Assembly (NCBI GenBank): GCA_028023455.1
Contig: JAQFVV010006274.1
Location: 3,972,001 to 4,036,000, forward strand
Direction of reading: 5' to 3'
DNA from: Epiperipatus broadwayi
Taxonomy: Eukaryota; Onychophora; Udeonychophora; Euonychophora; Peripatidae
DNA length: 64,000 nucleotides
Shown: in pieces, positions 36,993 through 47,037 of the stretch
How positions within the stretch are numbered: position 1 is the first letter of the stretch
How the letters are laid out: the number at the start of each line of letters is the position of its first letter
Translations under genes and position numbers: made by a program
The notes under the pieces: model-generated
Told to the model about the DNA's origin: nothing
What the model saw: the letters and a program-made list of their open reading frames with translations, nothing else
Database searches by the model: none

Positions 36993-38486
36993 TGCACTCA
37001 TGGCCATTTTGAATTCTAAGTACTATCCAAAACCACCGCTGATGCATCCAAGCAATAAATGACATCGAATAATCCACACGTGATCACTTTATAACCATTC
37101 ATTACAAAATCGCAATTTACATCAATAATTAAAAAATTAAAGTGCAAATTTTGTACAACTGTGGGAGGAACGAATAAATTTTGAAATACTAAAAGCTTAT
37201 AATTTTTAAAATATTCAAACAGAAAAGGTAATCAAAAAAATAATGAACACTTATATTAATTGAAAAAATCACATGTTCAATAAACATAAAATTGATCAAA
37301 CCAAACTTATAATTTTAAAATACTAAAAGCTTCTAAAATATGGTTTTTATTACAATATAGGCCTATAACCACATGTTGAAATAACATAACGGTTGAATAA
37401 ACATAGAAACAACTGCTGAAGCATATTAATTCTACAATTAGTAATAAATCATATTTTATCTTAACCTTAGTCAAACGAATAATTGTCTAAAGTATAGAAT
37501 ATTTTACAATTAATATAAATCGGATTTTTTCTTAAAGTGATGTTGTGTGCTTTATTTCTCACATGTCATTATTTGCTGGCAGATGGATAAAAAGAATCTA
37601 AATGAGAGATATTTATTCATTAAATTTCTCAAAGATGCTAATATTACATACCAACAGTGAAAAGGTTAATGTTTATCTTATTTAAAATCCAATGTCTTTT
37701 TTAAATTTGAAATAATCAAATTTTTATTAAAATCTATAAATATTTTTAAACATGTTTCTGTCTTCATTCGTTGATAGTAAAAGTCACTTTGATGTTAATA
37801 AATAGAAAATTATGTAAATAGTAATTCAAGAGCCCTAAGGAACTCACATGATCAAGTGTAGATCTGATATTCACATCAGCAAATCAAATGTGAACAATGC
37901 TATTTTTTCTTATCTCCATTTCTTTTCCTAACTTCATATAACAAAGGAAGCATACAACATCAGAGTTTCTTTCTGGTAAGAAAAAATCTGATTCATTATA
38001 AAATTAATATGCTTTATTTTATATGGTTATGGGCATATATTGTAATAAAATTCATATTTTAGAACTTATAAGCTTTTAGTTTTTCAAAATTATAAGCTTG
38101 GTATGACCAATTTTACATTATTTCAACATGTGCTTATGTGCATATATTGTAATAAAATGTATATTTTAGAACTTATAAGCTTTTAGTATTTCGAAATTAT
38201 AAGCTTGGATTGTTCAGATTTCTGCATTTTTTGGACGATACTTTGTATTGTCAAAAACATCCCTCACCCGCATACTTTGGCACTTTGCACCATCGTTATT
38301 GAAATAAAATTTGTATTTTAGAAGTCGTAAGTTTTTAGTATTTAGACTATGCTCACCATTATTTTGAATTCTAAGGACTACCACTGGCACATCTAAGTGA
38401 CATGTGGATTATTCAATGTTTTATCGCTTGGATATGTCAGCAGTGGTTTTTGGCTGTTCTTAAAATTTAAACTGGTAATGAGTGCC
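36993..38486. repeat. Large, complex foldback region
   Basis: Outer inverted pair: 36993-37087 against 38397-38486, sharing TCCAAGCRATAAA, GAATAATCCACA and CCAAAAMCCACYGCTGA, roughly 80% identical by eye. Inner inverted pair: 37305-37395 against 38118-38213, around TTATAAGCTTTTAGTA and CATATATTGTAATAAAAT. The right side also holds a direct repeat of period 107 bp (38034 and 38141 onward). A TTTTGAATTCTAAG motif occurs in the same direction at both outer ends. No coding frame. Nested insertions of one palindromic MITE family would produce this pattern. Confidence 0.65.
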
Positions 38487-38781
38487 ATCCAAAATGTAAT
38501 GTTAAATTGCTGTTTCATTATGAGTTAAATGTGACATACATTATATATGAATGCTACTGGCCACTGAATCTGATCATACCATTGCTATTCCATATCATCT
38601 GCAGGTTCTAGAGTTCTCATTTAATGTATTTCTCATGCCCTGAATGTTAAATGTGCAATATTGGTCTTCCTTGTTCGTGTCATTTTGATACTAAACAATA
38701 AAAATAATGTTAATAGATAATGTATTTATACTGTGTTCAATTCAAATGTTTATTCAAGGTTATTTTAAAATATTATTAAAT

Positions 38782-38940
38782 TAATGAATAATATTTTTAT
38801 AGTGTAATTTTTACTACACCACTCATCACACAAGGTAGGGAATGGTTTCTATTCCTCCACAGAGTGTTAAAAGAGGATAGAAACCATTCCCTATCTTGTG
38901 TTAGTATGATGTAATGAAAATTACACTATATTATTCATTA
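38782..38940. repeat. Hairpin element with ~70-bp arms
   Basis: The arms 38782-38857 and 38873-38940 are near reverse complements: TAATGAATAAT, ATAGTGTAATTTT, CACAAGRTAGGGAATGGTTT and CTATYCCTC on the left are matched on the right. The loop is 15 bp. Mismatches cluster at ACTACACCACTC versus ATTACATCATAC. A small MITE is the likely identity, and the transcript would form a long hairpin. Confidence 0.8.
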
Positions 38941-40019
38941 TTGAATGATCTCCAGTCCAATGAGTGACTAATAAAAAGTATTAATTACTAAAATAAATGT
39001 GTTTCTTTTAAGATAAACATTATTTATGACATATACCATATATTTAACTTACATCTAAATGGAACATGAATAAAAATTCCAAGCCATTTTAAAACATAAT
39101 CTGTCACTTAAGAATATACTTAAAGGATAATTGTGAAACTTGATCAATAACTTATTATAAGCTAAAATTTATTTTCTCAAATATATCTAACTGAATTCCT
39201 AAAAGTTTAAAAATTCATTAATATAACAGATCACGTTTTTTCTTGATCAAATGAAAAATTAAATATGTGATATAAATGCAAATTAATTAATCTATATTAC
39301 TATGTAATTGTGAAAGTTTATCCTGATAAAAACATCAAGATTAATCAGTAGAAAAGTATTGTGGCTGCAGAGAAAATAATTTTAATTAATTTTAAGATAT
39401 ATATTTATGAAATTAGATTTTACACACTTTACCATAAATTATACTTTTTGTTTCAAAAGTTTTTCAATGTCTATACTCTTTTAATTAGTTCTGTTATGTG
39501 TTTTAGAATATCATTTGAAAATGCTTCCAATTTTAATGTATTTTTATATTTCAAATTAACAAAGTTTTTAAAATAATTAAATACCATAAAGCAAAAACAT
39601 TAATGGGCTATAAAGATTCTCCATAAATAAAATGGGGGGGGGGGCATATTATGCAAGATTCATCAATATTGGTGCAATGTTTGTTGAATTATAAAGTAAC
39701 AAACAAAATTTCACATTTATATTGTAGTATAGATCACGTTTGTGTGGGTGGTATATATAGGTATGTATATAGATAAGTGGGCAAAACTGCCTTTAAATAA
39801 CCAAAAGATTTCTTTCACATTTTTATAGAGAAATAGTGGAGGTAAAGGAAGGCTCATCTATCTTTCCACTTGCCAGGTAGTTAGAATATGAATAATTTTC
39901 CATAAATAAGAATAATTAGGTATTCTGTTATCAGCCAATTTTAAAAGATTAGTTGAATTCACTATTGGATAACTATTAGAAAGAAAATCCTAAACCTGTT
40001 GAATAAATATTCCAATCAT
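38941..40019. other. AT-rich spacer with G11 tract
   Basis: A G11 tract lies at 39634-39644. The 71-codon frame at 39361 is AT-rich and unremarkable. No gene seen. Confidence 0.4.
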
Positions 40020-40062
40020 TAAAATCCTGGAATCTGTCATAAAAGATAAGATCCAGGATAAG

Positions 40063-41751
40063 ATGCTCCAAAATATATCATCTTCCCAATTTGCAAAGAA
40101 ACATTCTTCACCAATTTTAGCCATTGGTCAAGTTAAAATATTAATTGATTATGTTAGACAACAGAGAAAGCAGGCTGTCATAGTTATCCAGCTTGATTTC
40201 AATGCAGCATTTGACTCTGTTAACATCAGTACTCTTCTAAACCTGCTGAAAGGCTATCACATCCCAAACTCTATCATACAGATCATAGATAACCTCATGT
40301 TTAAAAGAGAAATTGCTGTCTCGCTGAATGGCAAGCTCTCTTCATTTTTTCAACCTAACACATCCATTCCCTCCCCCTCAGTCTCTTCTCTTATAGTCTC
40401 ATTGATCTCTGTTGAAACCATCAACACAACTACCTGGTGTCTATGTACCAAGGCTTCCAAATTGATAAAGCTCGTGCTTATATGGATGCGTAATCATCTT
40501 CATCCCTTCAACAACCTATTTACCTCAGTTATACTCCATATTGGATAAATACAACCTATGGTCTCACCATCAACCCATCGAAATCAGCTATATGGAAGGT
40601 ATCCTCAGATCAGAAGATTGTATCCAAATTTACAGCCAACCCTCAAAAGTTTTTGGACTTTGAGATATCCAAAACATACTTCCAAATGTCCAAAGATATT
40701 CAAAATCACATTCTGCACTCAATGGAAAGACTTACCAAACATCTGTCTAAAGTCTACCTTTTCTTACATGGTAAGGTAATGCTCCTCAATATGAAGATCA
40801 TGGCCAAGCTTAACTATTACATACCTATCATAAGGATCACTAAAACTTTTATCAATAAAATGAATTCTCTTGCATCCTGGCTATTCTGGGGAGGTAAAGT
40901 TGTTGCAATTAGCATTAACAGGATGCAACTTTACCGGAAGTATAATGGACTTTCTTATCATTCTATTCAAGCCATTCATATTCAAAAGATATTTAATTTT
41001 ATCACCATGCTTATTAAATCATTTGGATATGAGCAAGTCATTTTGCCAGTTATCCTGACAGGTAGACCCCCTCCTAGAGTCAAGAATTTTCTTGATGTCG
41101 TGATTGACTTGATCAAGAGCTACATGGTAATTACGAATGATACGTTTGATAACAGGATTAATATTTGGCAAGCACATAGTCTCATTCACCCTGTCACAAT
41201 TCCCATATCACCACTACTTGCCCTGACCAATAATAAGATCATCTTCCTCTTTGGGTGCTGGGCTATGGAACCTAAATTCATCTTCCTCTTCGGGTGCTGG
41301 ACTATGGAACCTAAATTCTTTGATTTTCATTATTAAGATAAATTTAAATGCCATTAGCACTAATTGGTTTCTCTTTCATAGGTGAGGCATCAACAAAATT
41401 GACCCAATTTGTCCCCTCTGCCAGACTCATGACGAAACATTTGACCATCTGGTCTACTCGTGCCATGGACTCTGGAGGTCTAGAAGGATTATTGCTGATA
41501 ACCTTAAAGTGAATTTTTACCTTGTTACCTCTCTTAAGGACATTATTAGGACAAGATCCATCCCTACTATTAGGTTGTCATTATTTATCAACTATGCATT
41601 CTGGTCTACTCATTATAAAATGGTTTTCAATCCCGGTGCAATTCATGAGGGAAAATTCCTTCTGAATAAACTTATAAAATTTAAAAATCATGACATGCTC
41701 TTAGCTCCAAAAGTTTTATTCGAGGAAACATGGACTCTGATTGCATTGTAA
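40063..41751 (+). pseudogene. LINE ORF2 (reverse transcriptase) pseudogene, L1/Tx1-like
   Basis: Encoded the C-terminal two thirds of a LINE polymerase. Visible in order: QVKILIDYV...IVIQLDFNAAFDSVN, the RT motif A with its catalytic Asp (frame 40063-40548); YHIPNSIIQIIDNL; a collapsed region where the QGDPLSP and YADD boxes should be; then in another frame SKTYFQMSKDIQNHIL...LSKVYLFLHGKVMLLNMKIMAKLNYY and ASWLFWGGK, typical of L1/Tx1 thumb regions (40653-41336); then CPLCQTHDETFDHLVYSC, a C-terminal CCHC finger (~41412); and IRLSLFINYAFW...MLLAPKVLFEETWT to the stop at 41751. The FWGGK stretch and the CCHC finger favour the L1/Tx1 group. Frames change at least three times. Confidence 0.75.
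41240..41317. repeat. 39-bp tandem duplication in the LINE
   Basis: 41240-41278 and 41279-41317 differ at two positions. Translated, it doubles the FLFGCW..MEPKF segment, which occurs once in copy A. Confidence 0.85.
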
Positions 41752-42185
41752 GAATAGTTGCTGGTAAAACGTTTTGTTTCTTCTGTTTAAATTATTTCTG
41801 AAAGTGGTTTTGTTAATAATCAGAAGTTCAGATCTTTATTATTTTCAAAATGGATAATATTTAACTGAACACATCAGATTTAGCATAAATACCTAAGCCT
41901 TCATATTTGTAGTGATTTTGCCAATGATGATTTGACCAAACTCTATATTGACTAAGTGACTCTTGGTAGTGTGAGGCAATTTGTCTGGGTGAGCTTAATT
42001 GGCCTACTTGTGTGTTAACAGTAGACCAGGATTTGGGTTTCCCTTTTACCCAGAATAATACTATCTCATATTTATTTATAATCATGTAATTCTTATTTAT
42101 GTTTGTAATTCTAGCTTTCCTTTTAATTTACCATGTATACATATTTGTCACTGTAAACATTGTACTTGTTTAATAAATATTTTGA

Positions 42186-44176
42186 AAGAAATATTCCAAT
42201 CCGAATTTAAAATCAAGTCAAATTTACTACTATTTTAACTACTATGTTTCCAGGTACCATATTGAATTTTTTAAAAAACTGACCTCAGACACAATTTTCA
42301 CAATCAGTTTTAATAATGTTAGCAAACAAATTTACATTGATAGAAACTAGAAAAACTAAGGAAAACAATGAGGCTAAGACAAATAGTGATTATCATTTAA
42401 AAAATAAGAAAAAAAAGAAATTTCAATATCTGATATAATTATTACTTTATTGTTTGTTCATAATTTCTAATTCATCATTTACTAAGTTTAAATTACATCT
42501 TCAGTGATAATTTCTTTGTATTCCTCACAAAATTATCTTTCAAATTATATATAATATGTTTTATCTGAGATAATCCATAGCTTTCAGAATCCCCAAAAGT
42601 ATTCGCATAAGAATCTCGTATTCCAAAAGTTACCAAAACTCAAAGGCATCCATAAGAAAAAGATTCATCCTAATAAAAAGATATTCTTGTCTGTCTAAAA
42701 GTAGAAATTGTATGCTACTGTCTATATCACTGATAAAATTAATTTTATCTCTTCATTTTATATTTTTTTGTGTACATCAGTGTTGTTTATATTTTTTATG
42801 CATGCCAGTGATGCTATCTTGTTATATTTATTGTATCACATAGATATAATTTATTTACATATAGTCTATTTGTTAGCTATAGACTTGAAAATAATGTGAT
42901 GAAAGATATGGCAAAACTAGTGACTCCATAGATGAGTATCAATACATAGGTAAGAATCAGAATTTGATTCTTTGCCTGCATATGCAATCTTTCTGTACAT
43001 TTGATTATTAGTTTTGTAAATCATTACTTATTATACAACACCCAAGAGTAAACGCAAACACGCCATATAAATATAATAATAAATTATTAAACCTTTTGAG
43101 AATCATTATTTTTATAAAATAGGCTTATTTTTATAAAATAAGTGGATTAGAACACACAAAATTACTGTACATATGAATTCATATGAGCATAAATAAATAT
43201 AGAATTTATATAGACACATACCATTATAAATGCAAATTAATAAAAATTAAATCATTTTTTCAAATAATTAAATATATATATATTATTCAAAAAATTAAAA
43301 TTGTATACTTACGAGCCTGAGATTCTGCAATTATGTTTAGACTCCATGGAAGACCTTATTTGTGAATCAGTGTATTTTTAATCCATTTTGTCAAACTCAT
43401 GACTCTGATAAAAGTTTTCTGTCTTTCTTGCTTCATGGAAATTAGAAAATCTGATAAAAAAAAAAAAATTAAATGAGCTTGTTACGAAAAAAATTAATAC
43501 AAAATCCAAATTTCTTCGGATTTTTTTGTTAAAGACATCTTTAGAAAGCTACATTAGAGATGTATCAAATGCCTGTATTTCTGTTGATGTCATGCTTATA
43601 GTTTTTACATCATTAAAAAAAAGAAAACAACATTTCAACCAATCAAATAAGACGCGCAGGACACCTGCTTAATAACCTGAATCAGTTAAGGCCCTTTAAA
43701 TTAAACATATCTCAATGTATATGTAAAAGGGAGTAAATCACCTCCAGTTTATCAATTAAAAGTAGCCCAAATGTTGAACAAATGATCAAGAATAGAATGA
43801 ATCCATCTATTCTTGAGAATTTTGAGTTTATAAGCATATCATTGCCAACATTGTTGGTAATTCAGAGTGAAATTAATTTATCAGCCAAATGAAATATGGT
43901 ATTTAATTAAGTAGGTGATCAGACTGGTTCAATCAAAAATTGGGACATGACCAATCATTTTTATGGTCCAGTATCAGGAATCCTGGTAATGTCAGTACTC
44001 TATCTGAGAGTCAGAGTTCTCTACATGTGTGTAATACAACCAATGATCCATAAGGCCAATGACTTTGTAATGTAACAGAACAATGCACTTAAGAAAGGAA
44101 ACTGAATAATAATTTTTTTTTAAAAATTTCAATTATTAAAATACATATTATTTTTATTATATTTCAAGCTGCTGCT
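42186..44176. other. AT-rich spacer with dispersed repeat copy 2
   Basis: Includes the repeat at 42253-42342. Otherwise no gene, and no recognisable continuation of the hAT or RTE sequences that lie to its right. Confidence 0.45.
42253..42342. repeat. Dispersed repeat, copy 2 (partner at 6886)
   Basis: Same orientation as 6886-6981. Starts about 70 bp after the LINE 3' end. Confidence 0.6.
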
Positions 44177-45464
44177 TACAGATTGTAATAGGTTTTTATT
44201 GCCCCTAATATAACACTAAATTCAATACAGCTCATTTTTATTTTATAGTTGCATAAAGTTGTACAATTTAGAGTTCCAAATCCATTCTATTTCTTTCCTT
44301 TGTCCACTGACTACTTATTAATTAAAAAAATTATTTCCACATCTGCATTATGAGCAGGTAATGCAAAGTAATATTGGCATATTGTTTCAATTTCTGATAC
44401 ATTCAGTAAATTTTATAGATGTAAAGAATTTCGACCAATGTTCACAGCAATAATTTTCAAGCCAAACAATTTCATTGTTTTCAAGTTTGCTTGAGACAAA
44501 ATTTGTTAATACTTCGAACTGGTCTATTAATAGATTATCATCGATGGGTATACCAATGTTATTTAAACCAATATCGGTGTAGTATACATCATTCCATGTT
44601 GGTATTTCTTTTAAATTTATCCAGCTAAAAGATGTAAATTTTCTAAAATTTGAAGTAGTTTTTCTCAAATATGTTAAAGAAGTTTTATATAGTTCTTGGG
44701 CATCTTCTTTGAAAGAATTTTTTCTATCTCTGACAGATCAGTTTTTAAAAACATTTGTTCAACAGAGTGTGGAATAAATATATTTTCAATTCATGCTTTC
44801 ATCATCTGAATTGTTTCATATATTATTTTTATTACTTCTATTAAAGTTACATTATTCTTTTCAATTTTAAGAATTTGCTTATTAAAGATAGACAGAAAAT
44901 TATGCACCAATAAAAAGATAACACTCACTTATCAGATTTTGGTGGCTTATCTTCAGATAAAAAAATAAGATTTCTGTCCATCATACAATTCAATGATTTT
45001 TTTAATCGATTTACACAAACTTAACCATCTAGCTTTAGAGTGTAAAAATAGAGTTGAATATTCTATATCACAAAATTCTTTAACTTTTCTGTCAGGACTA
45101 TATATAGAAAAATAGGGAAAAAATTTTACTGCAATGTCTTAAATATCACATGGTAGCCATTCAGTAATAGATTGTGTAGCATTATGCAAAATGTGAGCAG
45201 TACAACCCATATTCATTAAATTTTTGTTAATATTTTTACACAATTTAAAAAATACATTATTTTTTCTTTTCTATTCCATCCGCTGAAATTTGTATTAGTG
45301 TTATTGGCTCCATAAGCAATACATTTGCTGGAATCAATATTAAATTCTTTGAAACTATTTGCTATTAAATTATAAATAGCATCTGATGTATCAGTTGGTA
45401 AATTATAAATTTTAAGTAACTTTACTTGAATTCCGTTTTCTTTGAAATAATAATGTACAATCAA
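44177..45464 (-). pseudogene. 3' part of a hAT transposase pseudogene, KIAA1586-like
   Basis: Encoded the RNase-H-fold and dimerisation regions of a hAT transposase of the type annotated as KIAA1586-like in many animals. Minus strand in order: VHYYFKENGIQVKLLKIYNL, CIAYGANNTNTNFSG (family GADNTNTNFGG, where the Asp is replaced by Asn), MGCTAHILHNATQ, FLHSKARWLSLCKSI, then FSWINLKEIPTWNDV in frame 44387-44668, then YYFALPAHNADVE carrying the C-terminal Glu of the dimerisation block (~44350), and MSCIEF near the end at 44177-44179. The N-terminal half is missing: at 45465 the sequence becomes RTE. Stops and frameshifts throughout. No terminal inverted repeats were found on the left. Confidence 0.7.
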
Positions 45465-47037
45465 TGCAAAATCTAAATGACTTAAATAATCTCCATTTAC
45501 TTTCACTCCTTTAGCTTCCCATTTTAATCCACAAAATACTTCTTGCAGCATTGCTATAAAAAGTTTTGGAAATATGGAGTCACCGTACACCATTCTCAAT
45601 GTTGACTTTCCTAGTATCATTATGTAATCTAATTGTTGCTGTTGCATTTTTATAAATATTCTTTAAAATATGACAATATCCGGGATCTATTCCTAGATGA
45701 TCCAATGCTTTAATCACTGAAGAAATGGTTATAGAATTAAATGCCTTTTCATAATCTACAAATCCAAAACATAATGGCAACTCATATTCATTTGTCTTAT
45801 CTATAACTCTTCTCAATACCTGGATATGATCTACTGTACTAAAATCACTTTTAAATTCAGCTTGTTCTCTTGTTGGTGGAAATCCAATATTCTCTGTAGA
45901 TGAGTTGTAATTATCTTGGTAAAAATTTTGTATAAAACTGATAAAAGGCTGATAGGTCTGTAATTTCTAATATCTTCTTTATCACCTTTTTTAAATATTA
46001 ATATTACATTCTTTCACTCATCTGATATACATCTTTATCATTTAGACATTTGATATATAACTTTGCTAAAAAAAATTATATTTCTTCACCTGCTTCTTTC
46101 AATATATCAATTATAATGCCATCCTTACCTGGAGCCTTTCCTTTCTTCATACATTTAATTGCATGTCTCACTACTTCATTTAAAATTCTGGGCAATTCGG
46201 AAGATGTAATATATATATATATATATAGGAGGTACTTGTTCTTTATTACTATATAATTCTTGATAAAAATCTTCTACCCATTTCATGATGTCATCTCTCT
46301 TTTTAGTAATAATTCCATCTTTTTTTTCTTATTGCAGATATAAATTTCCTACCAATCCCAAAATGTTATTTTACACTCTTGAGACTTTTATTTTCTTCTA
46401 CAGCTTTCATTGCTAGTTCACAGTTATACTTTCTTATATCATTTTCAACTCTTTTCTGCACCATTTTACAAAATTTGAGATATTCAACCCTTTTAAATGC
46501 ATCATTTTTGTATATCTTCATATTCCTTCTTTTCTTCATAAATTCTCTAATCTCAGTAGAAATTTTATTGGGCAATTGCTGCTTTTTTTTACCAGCTATA
46601 TTTGTTGCAGTTTTTAAAAGGGTATCAGTTTTTTTCATATTAATTTCATTCAAATCTGAATCATGTTCAAGATCTACTAATACTTGAAACCGATTTGTAA
46701 GTTCTAATTTAAATTCATTAGAATGTTTCTGAAGATTAGAAATATTAACTGTAATTATTGTTTTTTTTTAATAATTTTTGTCTCTCTAGTTTTGCATTAA
46801 CATGTATCTTATATCTTAATAATTGATGCTCACTTCCTGTGTTAAATTTATTAAGAACCTTACAATCTTGAAATTTGTATTTTCTGTTAGTCAAAATATA
46901 ATCCATTTCTGCTCTACCTTTATTTGGATGCTTCCATGTTCATTTCCTTTTAATATTTTTCTCAAAAAAAGATTTCATAATATAAAGTTTTTTTTTTCTG
47001 CAAATTCCACAAGTATTTGTCCTCTCTCATTTCTATT
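45465..47037 (-). mobile_element. Older RTE-type LINE copy, middle and 3'-truncated part
   Basis: Aligns over its full length with the intact RTE element (48-49.4 kb) at roughly nine tenths identity by eye. It begins on the right at TTTCTATT (the insertion point of the inner copy, in the endonuclease RNERG segment) and runs through the linker, RT fingers, motif A (CFGFVDYEKAFNS) and GDSIFPKLF to SHLDFA. It stops just before the DD of the FADD box at 45465, where hAT sequence takes over. Lesions include several frameshifts and an expanded (AT)n at 46209-46226. Together with 50017-50654 it forms one interrupted element. Confidence 0.9.
47034..47037. repeat. Short target-site duplication of the inner RTE, 3' side
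   Basis: TATT occurs here and at 50017-50020. Removing the inner element and one TATT restores the outer copy's TTTCTATTACCATAACC, as in the undisturbed sequence at 49374-49391. Confidence 0.7.

Larger units (their letters stand above)
40020..42185 (+). mobile_element. L1/Tx1-like LINE, 5'-truncated (copy B)
   Basis: Plus-strand LINE whose preserved part starts inside the RT domain (HSSPILAIGQVKILIDYV...) and ends in GTTTAATAAATATTTTG near 42180, preceded by about 430 bp of 3' untranslated sequence. Copy A at 13.8-14.8 kb belongs to the same family. A 39-bp unit (CATCTTCCTCTTYGGGTGCT...) is duplicated in tandem at 41240-41317 inside the coding part. Multiple frame breaks make it inactive. 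Confidence 0.75.

Noticed and set aside
45216-45647. 143-codon frame as a functional RTE-hAT fusion protein
   Set aside because: The frame starts out of register with the RTE, lacks the catalytic DD, and ends mid-hAT. It is a relic spanning a junction.
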